From: Apiotrichum sp. Y4204
Lineage: Eukaryota; Basidiomycota; Tremellomycetes; Trichosporonales; Trichosporonaceae
Reading direction: 5' to 3'
Assembly (NCBI GenBank): GCA_025531455.1
Contig: JAMYHL010000085.1
Location: forward strand, 1 to 64,000
DNA length: 64,000 bases
Under the pieces are notes generated by a model. That model worked only from the letters and a program-made list of their open reading frames with translations, ran no database searches and was not told where the DNA came from. Position 1 is the first letter of the stretch, and the number at the start of each line of letters is the position of its first letter. Below, in pieces: positions 9,578-21,544 of this stretch. The position numbers were made by a program, and so were the translations under genes.

Positions 9578-11849
9578 CGTGGGCAGGGGAAGGAGCGGGT
9601 GTTGGGTTGCACCGTAGGACAGAAGAGTGGGACTGGTAGAGGGAGAGCGGATCTGAGAGTGAATTGGACAGGACAGGAAATGTCTCGATGTCCGGAGCGA
9701 GAGAATTCTAGTTATCTAGCGAGGGAGTGAGCAAACGCAAGAACAAGAGATGAGGGTGCGAGTCAAGGCAAGAGGTAGCCCGAGATTGGATAGGATGTGG
9801 AGAGGTGAGGTGTGTGACCGAGAGAGCTGAATGGATGGGACCATGGGGAGATCAAGAACAGGGCGCGGGGGGCGGGTTAAGCGCGGCTCATGAATGTCGC
9901 CAGTCTGGATAGACGGGACTCACCTCCAAAGTTAAAAGAATCGAAAGAGTTGAGTGTGCCCCTGTGCAGTCAAGTGCCTTTGTGGTTCGTCACCGATGCT
10001 GGCGAGTGCACAGATGCACGCGGGTGGGGGTGGTACGGTCTGACCAGTGGCCGGTGGAGATGTCCGGGAAGGAGGTGGTCCGGCGTTGACGGGGGCAGTG
10101 ATGCAGAGTATACGAAGCGCGTGAAGAGCTCGAAGAGGGAAAAGGGAGGGAGAGGGGTTAAAGTGGGGTGGTGTGGGACTGACTGGACAGAATGTACAGA
10201 AAGGGGAAGGGCGTCGGCGCAAGCGGACGTCGGGCCGGTCGGATCGGACGGCAAAGACAAAGGCAAGCACTGCAACGCCTCGCGAGGCCAGTGCAAAGGT
10301 TGCCAAAGGGTGACCTCGATTGAGCTAGGGCTGGATCTCCGCCGGATGACGCCGTCTGACGGAGCGCGAGTGAGCGAGCAAAGACGGAGAGCGGACAATG
10401 TGCGCGGTCCGAGAGGGGCGGATGGAGGGGCACACGGGGCGAGGCGGGGCGGTGGAGAGAGAGAGAGGGCGTGTAAGAGAGGAGCGGCACGGCGATCGGG
10501 AGAGGGGGAAGAGGGCAAGGGGATGCGCGGATCCGCTGTTTATAGCGTTGTGTTGCGTACACGGACTGGCGACTGCCAATAGTGTCAGAGGGGCTCACGG
10601 GGGAGGATCAATAGATCAACGGATCAAAGTGATGTACCCCCCTGTGCTGTCGGAGATCGAACAGAGGGAGAGGAACAGAATGCCGTGGCCCAATCTCTTG
10701 ATCTCTTGATCTATTGCACTATTGCCCTCTGCCTAGGTCGTGCAGACAAACAGCGGCCACAATGGAACAAGGGTGCACAATGGTCGGGGGTGAGGATGGG
10801 AACTGGTGTGCCTTTGTACACCTTGTACTCCTGTTCAGGTGTGTGTGTGTTTGGTGGCTTAGTATCTGGAACAATGATATTGGCGCGATTGTCGGTAGCG
10901 TTGTGTGCGCGTGTGTTGATTGACTGAGAGCTCGGAGCTTGGAGCTCGTTGTTGTCGTGGGGCGGGGAACGCTTTCGAGTGGGAAACCGTCGGATCCGCC
11001 GATGAAATCGACACAAATCATCATCTCCCATAAGCATCCGGAACGGGTCCAACCTGACAATGCATAGCGAGGCGCTCGTCCTATCTGCTTCTACACAAAA
11101 GTCAACTGACTATGCATTGAGCCTTGCAGGTCACCGTCAGTGTTGTCGCCATCACCGTTGTATGATAGCTCATTGTCATGTGGATGGTCGGGCCATGCTG
11201 GCCATTGATCCTCGATCCATTGTGTTGGTCAGGTGTCTAGGTGTTTGCCTCTATGGCCCTGTGGGCCCTGTGGTGATCTGTGTGATCAGCTAGTGCCAAA
11301 GCTAAACGGCGATGATGTGTGTGCCCGTTGATCGCTGATCCGCTGATCATTTGCACGCAGTACCACGGTGCTCACACAGTGCTCATTCATCGGCCACCGA
11401 TCGGAACAATGACGCGCGGCGGCCCAGAACGGCCTTCAACTGGAGACAGGGCTGGCACAAGAACTGCAGAGCTGCAGAGCAATGCAGAGGATCAGAGGAT
11501 GAGGGCGTGGGCTGGGAGGTGGAACATTTGAGAGACTTGAATCCAGGCAAAACGCCCACGCGCCAGTCCAGTCAACTAATCCGAGGCATTAATACTGTGG
11601 ACCGCGTTTCATTACCAGAGAGGACTTTCACCATTAGCGGAAGTAAATAGGTCAATAGCACACGTCACCTAACATGGACCGCTCCGACGCGACGCGACTG
11701 GTCTCTTTGAGGTAGATGAAAAAAGAACAACATAAAAACACGGCCACCACTTGCCACTGCTGCTCAACACCACCTCGACAGTTACCATCGTCTTTCTTCT
11801 CAATCGCGGGCCATATTATTCCCTTCCCGCAGCTCTATCTTTCCATCCC
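9578..11849. other. 2.3-kb intergenic region between CAC2 and RAD51
   Basis: Divergent promoters of CAC2 (-) and RAD51 (+). From 9600 to 10600 the plus strand is strongly purine-rich (runs of gagag/gggag), so the CAC2 transcript side would have a long pyrimidine-rich leader. Long open frames exist on both strands here, but their translations are low-complexity Pro/Ser or Arg/Gly with no domain. From 10650 to 11740 no coding signal was seen; short TGTG-rich tracts occur at about 10840-10920. Confidence 0.45.
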
Positions 11850-13346
11850 ATGACCATGCACGAGCAGGACCCGTTCCAGGGCGAGGACGGCGATGAGGAC
11901 TACGACATCCTCGCCCCGACCCTGGTGGCAAAACTATCAGTGAGTATGCAGTACAGCTCTGAAATGAGAGCTCGCAAGCTGTCATCTGTCCCGCTATTAA
12001 CATAATATCAGGAGTACGGTATCTCGGCGCAGGACACGGCGAAGCTCGCCGAAGCAGGTCTCCATACCGTCGAGGCCGTCGCCTTCACCCCGAAGAAGAC
12101 ACTGTGCACCATCAAGGGCATCTCCGAGGCCAAGGCGGACAAGATCCTTGCGGAAGGTTGGTGGTGTGTCCGCTCTGTGCTGACCTATAACAGCATGCAA
12201 GCTTGTCCCTATGGGCTTCACTACTGCGACGGAGATTCACGCACGACGGTCGGAGCTTGTGCACATTACAACTGGGTCGGTAGGCCTGGATACAATCCTG
12301 GGAGGTGGGTGCATCAGTCTGACAGCTCATTGACCCAGAACAGGCGGTATTGAGACTGGAGCGATTACAGAGCTGTTCGGTAAGTGCATATACGTACCTC
12401 AGCTCAATAGCATCACTGACATCTAGGCGAGTACCGTACTGGAAAGTCCCAGATCTGTCACACATTGGCTGTTACCTGTCAGGTGGGTAACCCCTTTGTT
12501 GGTGGTTTAATCAATGCTGATACCCAGCTCCCGATCTCCATGGGCGGTGGAGAAGGCAAGTGTCTGTATATTGACACCGAGGGCACCTTTCGCCCAGTCC
12601 GTATGCTCGCTGTGGCGGAGAGGTACGGGCTGAATGGCGAGGAGGTGCTGGACAACATTGCCTATGCCCGCGCATATAACGCCGACCACCAGATGCAACT
12701 CCTCGTCCAGGCTAGTGCAATGATGGCCGAGTCACGGTTGGTTTCGAGTGGCAACGCGTTCCTGACTCCAGATTCTCGCTTCTTATTGTCGACTCGTGTA
12801 CGTCTCTGTACCGCACAGACTTTTCTGGTCGTGGCGAGCTATCAGCCCGCCAGACACATCTTGCAAAGTTCCTGCGTACATTGATGCGGCTTGCTGATGA
12901 GGTGGGTGCTACTCACATCTCAATCAAATCCCACAACTGACGCGATCAGTTTGGGGTTGCTGTTGTGGTGACGAACCAGGTGGTGGCACAGGTCGATGGC
13001 GGACAGTTTGCAGGCATGGATGCGAAGAAACCAATGTGAGTCGATGACACGTCCACTACTCCAGACTTATGCTGACATACACAGTGGCGGAAACATTATG
13101 TGGGTAGAGCGGTCGCACTGACATGGGCTCCTTCTCAATGCTAACTCTCAGGGCACATGCATCAACTACGCGTCTGTCGCTGCGAAAAGGACGAGGGTCT
13201 TCGCGAGTATGCAAGATCGTTGACAGTCCTTGTCTTCCTGAAGCCGAGGGCATCTTCTCTATCAAGTGTGTAACAACATACAATCCTTTCTCGTGCTAAC
13301 CACCAGTGCCAACGGTATTGGCGATCCCGAGGAGCTCAAGGAATAG
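11850..13346 (+). CDS. RAD51: DNA recombinase RAD51
   Basis: RecA-family ATPase that forms nucleoprotein filaments and catalyses strand exchange in homologous recombination. It starts at the first of two close ATGs ([11 protein letters not shown]) and splices through about ten exons to a TAG at 13344-13346, giving roughly 340 residues. The N-terminal HhH domain reads [26 protein letters not shown]. The Walker A motif is GEYRTGKSQ and the Walker B region [15 protein letters not shown], followed by [18 protein letters not shown] and [10 protein letters not shown]. The [10 protein letters not shown]-terminus marks it as RAD51 rather than DMC1. One exon is only 15 nt (13085-13099). Oddities are [11 protein letters not shown] where SKxLD is usual, and [10 protein letters not shown] where Tyr normally precedes DSP. 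Introns with a GTTGGT donor occur twice. Confidence 0.93.
13085..13099 (+). other. RAD51: 15-nt microexon of RAD51
   Basis: Flanked by ..CACAG and GTGGGT, it joins ..KKPI to MAHAS through GGNI. The conserved sequence KKPIGGNIMAHAS is restored only if the exon is included. Confidence 0.8.
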
Positions 13347-14634
13347 AACCTCGAGGATGAAAGGCCTTGTCGTCTCTTGGCAGCGGAGGCCATCTCATCT
13401 GGGACCTCTGGTTGTAGACTGTATATATCTCCTGGGCTGTATGGATGCTGTCAGTGTATCTGAATTGTTAATACAAATTCGCAACACCATCATTTGAGTA
13501 TGGCCCTGTTCATATAGATCAGTGATCCGCCGGTTTTAATAGCTAATAAAATTAATAAAATCTCCTTGCTCACGGTTTGACTCCATCACCAGCAGTAGAC
13601 ACAGTTGGCCTAGTGCAACTGAGCTTTTCGGATACGGACCTTGTAGTTCGGCAAGACCCACCAGCTCCCAGGTGTTAAAAAGTCAAACTGTAGCCCGTTA
13701 CCTAAATTTCGGGGAGCCTGCGCCCTTTTGAAGGTTTGAAGGTGTAAATGTTCCCCCATCCGTGGTCGTCGAGGACCGTTAAAGGGGCGAGAAAAAAGTG
13801 CAAAGGGATGGGTTAGACAAACGAAAGGATCAAAGGTGGGACCGGACTAGTCGTAATAGGCACGACACGGGTGCACCCCTGGGTTCGCGAGGTCGACCCG
13901 TCCAGCTCGCCAACTGTCCAGCTGCTTCACACTCGTTGTTCATAGAGAACCTAGAGAGTGAGCCCTAACACTAAAATGAGCCTACTCTTGTCCTGCGGCG
14001 CCAGCTGCCGAGCTCGGGCGTCCACTGGAAAAAAGAAGACTGGAGAATGGACAATTATGGCGTGTGTATGAATGGGGGGCACAGGAGTTGGAGAGTCCTG
14101 GTGATCCTAGGAGCTCGACATCCCATGGCTTTTGGAGTATGAGGACCCTGAAATGGCATGGAAACCACCTCAACCACCACGACCATTTCTGCCCCCCCTC
14201 CCACGCCCAGCCCAGCCCGCGGCGGAAAGATCGTCGAGAGCATCATTTCAGAAACAGAAATCGCGTTGCAAGGTCGTCACTACGTGCACCACGCTCTTGC
14301 ATTCGGCCATTCCTCATCTCTCCATTCTACTACGGACTCATAATATCGACTATCTAGACACCGACAGGTTTAACCGCGGGACAGCTTGACGCTTCCCTTC
14401 GCCGACCTATACGGTCCCGACCCTCCTTTCCCCATTCCGCGATTTCTCGATCTCCGTCTCGATCGACCGCGACCGCCGAGCGTAGCACGGTCCTCACGCT
14501 GGCACTGATCCTGTGAACGCGGTCAACCAATCTTTCGCGGGCAGCGACGCGTCTCTTGTTCCCATCGAGTGGATTCCTGGCGTGCGCCTTTACATCTCCC
14601 CTATCTCTCATTCTTCCCCACTTTCTCGTCGTCC
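13347..14634. other. Intergenic region RAD51 / GT69 gene
   Basis: 1.3 kb with the RAD51 3' region and the promoter of the mannosyltransferase. AT-rich at 13530-13570 (a candidate 3' processing zone) and pyrimidine-rich at 14390-14630, typical of a fungal promoter/leader. No gene was seen on either strand. Confidence 0.4.
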
Positions 14635-16569
14635 ATGATTGCCGCCGTCTTCAGGAGAGCCGCGGCGGGCCCGCTGCTGATCGGTATCCTTGTCGGTCTG
14701 CTCGTGGCTTCGGTATGTCTGCTTTGATTGTGCTCTGAGCTGAAAGCTGACACTGGCGCCTTGATTTGACATTACAGCTTCTTCGCAGCTCAGACGTGAG
14801 TACCCGGATTGATCTTGCTGTTACGCGGTGCTGACCATGTCTCTTTCATTATCGGATTGGCTTTCTCCATTTTTATCCGATTTCCATCCCAGAACTCCAC
14901 AGAATGGCGCGGCGCCGGATACAAGAACCTGCGGCCACACTCGATCCACTCCAGTAACCGGCTGGCGCGCTCCCAGATCCAGCTTCCGTCATTAGACCAG
15001 CGTCTGCGTATTCTCGAGCTGCTCGGCACGCTGTCGCAGCACCACACCAAGGAGTGCACGCGTAACCCTCAGGAGCTCTATGTTGAGCAGGTCAAGGATC
15101 GGTATGCGCCGCTTATTGGGCACAGGCAGAGTCTGGGTTCGCGCGGGCTGCTCGGCAAGCTTTTCGGCTCCAAAGGCAGGGAGCAGCTCAGCATTACGCC
15201 TGGACCAGACAACCGCTTCCACCGCCGCAACCACATCGACCAGGTGCGCCGCGACCTCATGCCCTCCGCGTCTGGCCAGCAGCACAAGTACTTCTTCGCG
15301 ATCAACTTGTTCAACTCGTTTGACATTATCCCTGATCTGTTCTCCACGCTTTTCCGCACGGCGGCGGTGCTCGGCTTCCACAACGTGTACGTTTCAATCT
15401 ACGAGAACGGATCCAAGGACCAGACAAAGGCGCTGCTCAAGATTGTCGACGCATTGGCGCGCACGGTCGGCCTGCGTGTGATTATCCGCTCGTCGATGCG
15501 TACCCGTGGTGCCTTCAACCACCGTATCGAGTACCTCGCCGAGGTGCGTAATGCCGCCATGGTCCCGCTGCACGAGCTCCGCGACAACGAGGGCGAGGTG
15601 TTTGACTCTATTGTGTTCATGAACGACATTCTGCCTTGTGTGGACGACCTCCTGGAGCTTATTTGGCAATCTCGCCGCCAGAACGCGGGTATCACCTGCG
15701 CTGCCGACTACATGTACCACGACGACATTGGCGCACCCGTTTTCTACGACAACTGGGTGGCCCGTGACCTGAACGGCACCGCGCTGGGCAACGCGCCTTT
15801 TGAGCAGGTCTTCCACCACATTGAGTCATCGCACCGCTACCAGCGCCACCTGCCCGTGCAGGTCCAGTCGTGCTGGAACGGCGTGGCCGTCCTCGACCCC
15901 GAGCCGTTCTACATGGCCCCGCCGGTCAAGTTCCGCATGGCGAACATGGCCAAGGGCGAGTGCTCGGCATCCGAGTGTTCCCTCATTTGCAATGACTACT
16001 GGGCGATGGGCTACGGGCGCATCATTATGGTCCCCCGCGTCAAGCTCGCGTACGACAAGAAGGTCTTTGACATTATCCACCCCGACCGCAAGAACCTCAC
16101 CGCTATCCGCGGGTACAAGCGTCTTGGCGGACAGCCCGACGACCCACGCACCGACCCCCAGGACCGCTCATGGTACGGCCCCCACGACAGGCTGTTCGTC
16201 CCCGAAGAGGACGAGGTGATGAACTTTAAGCCCGGACCAGAGTATGGTGAGTGAGCCTGGCGCCTGAGAGGCCTTTTTTGGGACTTGTTTGGTTTCTGTG
16301 GAGATCCGTTTGCTCTCTCTCGAGACGTGTCCATCATTAGCGAGACTTTCTCGTTAGGATTCGAGACTTGTTTTCTTGTTTTGAGACTTATCTCGTTTTA
16401 CGTCTTCTGGACTTCGCTAACTTCAGTCTGGTGCTGGGGATGGGACGGAGCAGGAGACATCGAGGGCCCCGACGTTGCGCCCATCTGGGAGCAGCAGCCG
16501 GCACGCTCGTACTCCAAGGAGGCCGTGGAGATTAAGCACCCGCGAAACATCCCTGGTCTGCAATACTAA
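14635..16569 (+). CDS. CAP59/CMT1-family glycosyltransferase (GT69, alpha-1,3-mannosyltransferase-like)
   Basis: Type II Golgi membrane enzyme predicted to transfer mannose from GDP-mannose in extracellular or capsule-type glycan synthesis. A short cytosolic N-terminus MIAAVFRRAAAG is followed by a TM segment (about residues 10-26). After two small introns comes a large catalytic domain carrying the family signatures: FFAINLFNSFDIIPDL, VYVSIYENGSKDQTKALL, RIEYLAEVRNAAM, IVFMNDILPCVDDLLELI, CAADYMYHD..FYDNWVARDL, VQSCWNGVAVLDPEPFY and GECSASECSLICNDYWAMG. The last exon is 16427-16569. About 530 residues. CAP59, CAP60 and CMT1 are paralogues within this family, so the exact member cannot be assigned from sequence alone. 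GDP-mannose pyrophosphorylase, which makes the likely donor, lies 5 kb downstream. Confidence 0.88.
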
Positions 16570-16765
16570 ACCTGCACATACTCTTCTCTTTCTCGTAGAC
16601 TGTCGCGGCGTGCGCACACTTGCCAGTTCCCGGCCGGGGCGAGGCACGATGCCCGGAATGGACCGTAGCTCGGCATGATAGATGCATCTCATGATCTGAT
16701 GCTGGAGCGGGCTGAGGGGGGAGGGGGATCTAAATCCAGACTATGGCTTGGTAATGCTAGCTATG

Positions 16766-17630
16766 TTACGGCTCTGCCGCGACGACGGCGTCGGCGGCGC
16801 TGGTCTTGGGCCAGCCGTAGAACCGCCGTTCGCGTCCGAGGGCACGCTCGTCGCGCGGGAGGGTGTCGCTCTTCTCCCTGACAATGCCGATAAACTGCTT
16901 CACCCCACGAGGACGGTTGACGGGTGGGCGGGCGGCGTCCTTGGCGGCCTGGAAGGCGACATCGGCCGCGCGGTGGGGGAAGGGCATGGACGAGGTGTAG
17001 AACTTGACGTATCCGGGCTCGAGGGCGTAGAGCGTGTAGTCGCGGCCGACGCCGACGTGCTGTCCCGCGTGCCACGACGTGCCGCGCTGCCGCACGAGAA
17101 TCTGGCCCGGGAGAACGTACTCGTCTGCGCGTTAGCAAAGCCATACACAGAGGTGGGGGTAGAGCTTTGCGATCTACATGACCAGCTCGCTCCACACTCA
17201 CTCGTCCACTTCTTCACGCCGAGACGCTTGCCTGCCGAATCACGGCCGTTGCGCGAAGTACCACCGCCGCGCTTTGTCGAGGTACGAATCTGGGTCTGGA
17301 GGCCTGACGTTAGTGGGGATGGCAAGAATAGGGGGATGTTGAGAAGAAGGAAGGGGCTAGCGATACCAGCGTAGCTCTGCTTTCGGCCACCGTAAAAGCA
17401 GAGATACGACTTCTCGAAAGATTCAGGCAAGGCGTCGGAGCAACTCCAAAGAAACTACTGAAAGCTGTCCTCGACAATGCCACTTTCCTCCTTGATTTCA
17501 TCGCCATTCCTTCCTTCTTCGGTCCGCAATACGCACCGGAAGGACCGCCGAAGAGCTCGGCGCGGAGGTCGGCCGCGAGCGAGGTGTTCGCAAGCGCACG
17601 TGCGCGCGAAAGGATCGGGCCGCCGAGCAT
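16766..17630 (-). CDS. MRP7: Mitochondrial large-subunit ribosomal protein bL27m
   Basis: Nuclear-encoded mitoribosomal protein near the peptidyl-transferase centre. The bL27 signature is clear: [67 protein letters not shown] fungal C-terminal extension ends ..[11 protein letters not shown] at a TAA (16766-16768). The N-terminal presequence [21 protein letters not shown] begins at the ATG at 17630 and looks mitochondrial (Arg and hydrophobic residues, no acidic residues early on). Exons 2-4 join cleanly. The first intron is uncertain: the obvious donor after GGPS is phase 1, while the candidate acceptors ahead of KQSYAG are phase 0, so the presequence junction may be different. The gene is divergent from the F-box gene, 243 nt apart. 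Confidence 0.88.
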
Positions 17631-17873
17631 TGTGTGGTGTGAGGTGGTGGAGGTGAGGTCGAGATCGAGATTGAGCTCGAGTTCGTGGTTCACTATTCTC
17701 GTTTCTCGATTCTCGATTCTAGATTTCGGATGGACGTCGGGAGGGGGGTTAAGAGGTCAGAAAAGAGGAAGCGGGCGGGAGTATTCCCACGTGGTACTCT
17801 CCCACGCTTGACGGCCAGATGGGCCTCAAGTGGAGGTGGAGGTGACTGTCGCCGCCGATGACATCGATAAGAC

Positions 17874-19716
17874 GTGCCGAAAGCCGCGATGCAAAATGTA
17901 ACCTCCCATGTCACCACGATGGACGTCGACACCGAGTTCCACTCGCTTGGGGCGATCCGCGTCGACCCCCCGCGGAGACCACTGGGTTTGGAGCAGATGT
18001 TCCACCGTGCCACCCGGTGGCGCACCGCTCCCCACCCGGTACCTGCTACTCCATCGCCTGTACCCGAGGCCGAGGCCGGGTCGCTCGTCCTCCCCCTCCC
18101 GGCACCAGGTGTGTCGCCATTAGCAGAGCTGTTTACCTATCCCGAACTTGTACCTCTTGTCCTCGAGGAGTTGAGTAGGCCGGCACATCTCGCAGCCGCT
18201 GCGAGAGTGTGTAAATACTGGAACCACGTTGCGCGGCGCCGACTGTATGCCGACGTGTGGGTACGGCCATGTGAGCTTAGTTGCGTCGTGCTCGAGCTGA
18301 CGACAGGGGAAGCGGCGCCAAAGGAAAAAGTGAGACTGGGCAAGTGAATGGTATTAATCCAGCTTCTTGGCCTGTTTGAGAGCTTCGACGCAAACCCCGA
18401 CCTCTGCCCGCTTGTCCGTTCCCTCGGTGAGTCACGCTGCGGATTTCCAAAGCTTGCGTCTAACTCCAGATATCCGCTTCTTCCCGCTCGACATGCAGGG
18501 AGATGCACTTTTGCATCTTGAGGACGCGGTTGTGCTCGCGCTCTCGCGCATGGCAAACCTCACGCGGCTGGTGTGGACTGTGAGCTACTTGATGAATATG
18601 AGCTCACGCAGCGCGACCGCTCAATCTCGTCCGAGCTCTTTGGGGCAATTACAGCCCTTCCCTGCCTTACCAACCTCGAGCTTTCAGGCCACGCAACGCG
18701 CCAGTACGAGCCCCATCTGCTGGGTGGCATGCCGCGCCTCGCTGATCTGCGTGTCATGATGCCAGACGCGACGTTCCGCTCCGCCCTGCCGGATGTCATT
18801 CGCCGCCTGGACGGGAGACCATCAGGTGGCCTGACTGGACTGGCGCTTGTGTGCAAGAGCCAGAACCTCATTAATGACGGCATGCTTGTGGAGATTGCGC
18901 CGCATCTCACACAGCTCAAGAGGCTGACGCTTATAGGCGGAACGAGGATAACGAAACTGGGAGTGTATGCACTCATGGAGAGCGCCGAGGGGATCCAGGA
19001 GCTAGTCCTGGACGCGACGCAGTATTCTGTGAGTACCAACGCAAAGAGTGGATAAGAATAGTTGTCAGATGTGCTTGAACTATTCCCGTTTCCTCTCTGT
19101 TTCTTTCTTACAACAGGATCTTCTTGATCTCTCCGACGCGCCGACATGTACCGGCCTCTCGACCTTCTCTCTCTCCTTCCCGGCCCCGAAGGCACGCGAA
19201 GACCTGACCGCAGAGGACATGCCGCGCTTCCCACTCCAGCTGGACCTGCGTGCTCTCGAGCTGACTCTGTCGAACACGCAGGGCAGTGGGCAGAGGCAGC
19301 GCCTGCTCTCCACCCCAGCTCTTGCGACCTTGACCTCCCAGGTGGACTTTAGTCGGCTCTCGCGCCTCGCGCTCATCAACCTTGTGCTCGACACACCGGT
19401 CCTCGCGGCGGTCCTCGCCGCTGCTCCGGGCTTGGAGGAGCTGTACGTCTCGGTCCTCACGCCCCGCGTTCTCGCAGCGTGTGCAGCAGGGATCACCGCC
19501 CCTCTGCGCATCCTCCACGCAAACTCCGCGCCGGATCCCCTCGGGCGCGAAGTCCTCGCGGGCGTGGCTGGTCAGATCCCCACCCTCACGCAGATCGGGA
19601 GCATGAACCGCGTGTTTGAGGTGCATCGGCGATATGTCGCTGGAAAGTCTGTCGTCGAGCTCGCGCGCTGGTCGCAGGTCCAGACGGCGGGATACTTCCG
19701 TGTCTGGCGGCCGTGA
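17874..19716 (+). CDS. F-box protein with leucine-rich repeat-like region
   Basis: Likely substrate adaptor of an SCF ubiquitin ligase. The N-terminal ~75 residues are Pro/Ala-rich. An F-box follows at about residues 85-130: LFTYPELVPLVLEELSRPAH, then LAAAARVCKYWNHVARRRLYADVW. The remainder has degenerate leucine-rich segments (LTNLELSGH, LKRLTLIGGTRITKLG, IQELVLDATQ, LSRLALINLVL, LEELYVSVLT). Six coding exons join in frame, with introns of 35-90 nt, to a TGA at 19714-19716 after ..YFRVWRP. Three in-frame ATGs (17874, 17889, 17919) are possible starts; I chose the first, but 17919 (MDVDTEFHS) fits as well. The substrate cannot be inferred. It converges with the securin-like gene. Confidence 0.78.
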
Positions 19717-19944
19717 AGGTGTTGCACGAGTTGTTCTTGTATCTGTGGACTTATTTCGTACGTACGGGGCGGAGGTGAATTGTATAGTTACGAGCGGATG
19801 CATGGCATGGTACACAAACAACGGTGGCAGGCAGTGGCAGGACAGGGTGGGTAGGCGAGACAGTGAAGTGGAACGATACGGACGGGTGCGCGGCGACAAA
19901 CAGTGACACTCTGTGACACTCTACAATTCTCGTGAATTCTGTTG

Positions 19945-20995
19945 CTAAAGCACAAAATCGATATCAGGAAGCTCAAGCTCCCCAAGCTCGAGCTGCATCT
20001 GCTCAGCATCAAGGAGGGCCGGCATGTCAAGGGCGACCTCGTCGGCGGGATCGAGCGGGGGCAGGTGGAGCGTGGGTGGCGGCGGCGCTTCCGGCGAGGA
20101 GACGGCATCATGCGCTGGCGACATGTTGGATCCCGGAGGGGGCGGGGTGAGGGGCACGAATGGCGCATCTGGGGTCAGAACAATCTCGGCTCCACTTATA
20201 CCCACCACTACCTGGCACGCATTCCTCGACGGGGTCGGAGAGCACCCTCTTCCGCTTTGGCGCCGGCTCCTCCTCCACTTCCCCGATACGCTGGAACTTG
20301 CGCCCGCCCGTGGGCCGGTCAAATGTCGTCGGCACCGCGCGCTTAAGCGGGTTGATCCCGATCTGGGCTTCGGGCGTGTGGGGGCTACGTACGGCGAGAG
20401 GGCCGGGGGTTGGTGTCGTGCTCGGAGTCTTCCGCCGCGCAGCAGCGGGCTCCTTGCACGGAGCAGTTGCAGTTGGTTCCTTGCGTACAGTAGGGGCTGC
20501 GAGCTTGCGCCGGACGGTCGTGGTACTAGTGCCGACTTGCAAGGGGTTGGTGGTAGTCCGACGCACTGCCGGCCGCTGCTGCACCTGCTGGGGCTTCTCG
20601 GTCTGCACCTGCGTGACGGTCGAGAGGGCGCGGCGGGGCGTTGCTTGCGTCCGTGTCTTGGTCTTCTCCTTGCCCTCCTTTTCTTTCCCCTCCTTCTCTT
20701 TCCCATCCTTGCCCTCATTCTCATTCTCCTTTCCTACCCTCCGCTTTCGAGTGGATGGCGGCGCCGAGGCCGAGGCGCGGGACGTCGACGGCGCGGATGA
20801 CGCCTGCGTGGTGCTGGCGCCGAGTACCGGGCGGGCCTGCTTCGTACTCCGCGCAAGGCCATCTTGACTCCGCGTGCGCGAGCTCGCGGTCGTACCTGTA
20901 CTCGTGTTCGTATTGGTACTTGTGCCCGTTCGCAGGGGACGCGGGCGGGGTGGGGCGTTCTCGTTTGTGCGGGCGGCCATGGTGGATGGTGACAT
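19945..20995 (-). CDS. Disordered KEN-box/D-box protein, securin-like candidate
   Basis: No folded domain is visible: about 335 residues rich in Thr, Ser, Pro and Lys. It carries a KEN box (RRVGKENENEG, about residues 85-95). Two RxxL motifs, RPVLGAST and RRALSTVTQ, could be destruction boxes recognised by the anaphase-promoting complex. The middle is basic, with an NLS-like PKRKRV. After a 39-nt intron the tail turns Pro-rich, then acidic, ending EMQLELGELELPDIDFVL-like. This plan (N-terminal degrons, basic middle, acidic C-terminus) is that of securin (PDS1/Cut2), which inhibits separase until anaphase. Securins diverge too fast for certain assignment, so another APC/C substrate is possible. 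Start is at 20995 (MSPSTMAARTNENA) or the inner ATG at 20980. Confidence 0.5.
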
Positions 20996-21544
20996 GCACG
21001 ATGTTTGGATGTGCGTTGTGCTGTTGTGCACTGTACACTGTTGGGCCGGGAAAGACAGTCGCGCTGTGACTCTATGACTCTCCAGGGTGGCATGTTTGGC
21101 TCCGTGTCGCGTGGTCTGTGGCACCCCCAGGACTCAACTCACCGCCAACCTCGATATTGCATATCCCGCATCTCGCGACCACTGGAGACCATTGCATTGA
21201 CGGCTCATCCACTGAAGGCCCGGTCGGAGACTCCTTGACCTCAGCTAACACCACCTGGCCCCTACCATATTCTCTCACCGCACGCACCCCATCTCACTAC
21301 ACAGGGCATTAGTACATAGGATCCATGCCGCGGGTGTAGAATCCATAGTTGCGTCCTACGTAATGATATGTGACGAGCGATAGAGAGTGAGGCACAAGAG
21401 GGGAAGAAAGGGTATGGTATGCGCACGCGAGAGACGGATACTCTGTAGCGGTCGCGTCCGTCGGCCAGCCGCCCTCGCTCCGCCCCTGCCGTGTCCGTAT
21501 GTGGGCAGCCCGCTGTAACGGGCTGAATAAACAGATTCTGGAGT
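20996..21544. other. Intergenic region upstream of the securin-like gene
   Basis: 549 nt holding the securin-like promoter and the 3' region of GDP-mannose pyrophosphorylase. No coding signal or recognised element was seen. Confidence 0.4.

Noticed and set aside
9890..10582. 230-codon plus frame and a 182-codon antisense frame
   Set aside because: Both follow from GC-rich purine/pyrimidine bias; translations are low-complexity with no domain or splice signals.
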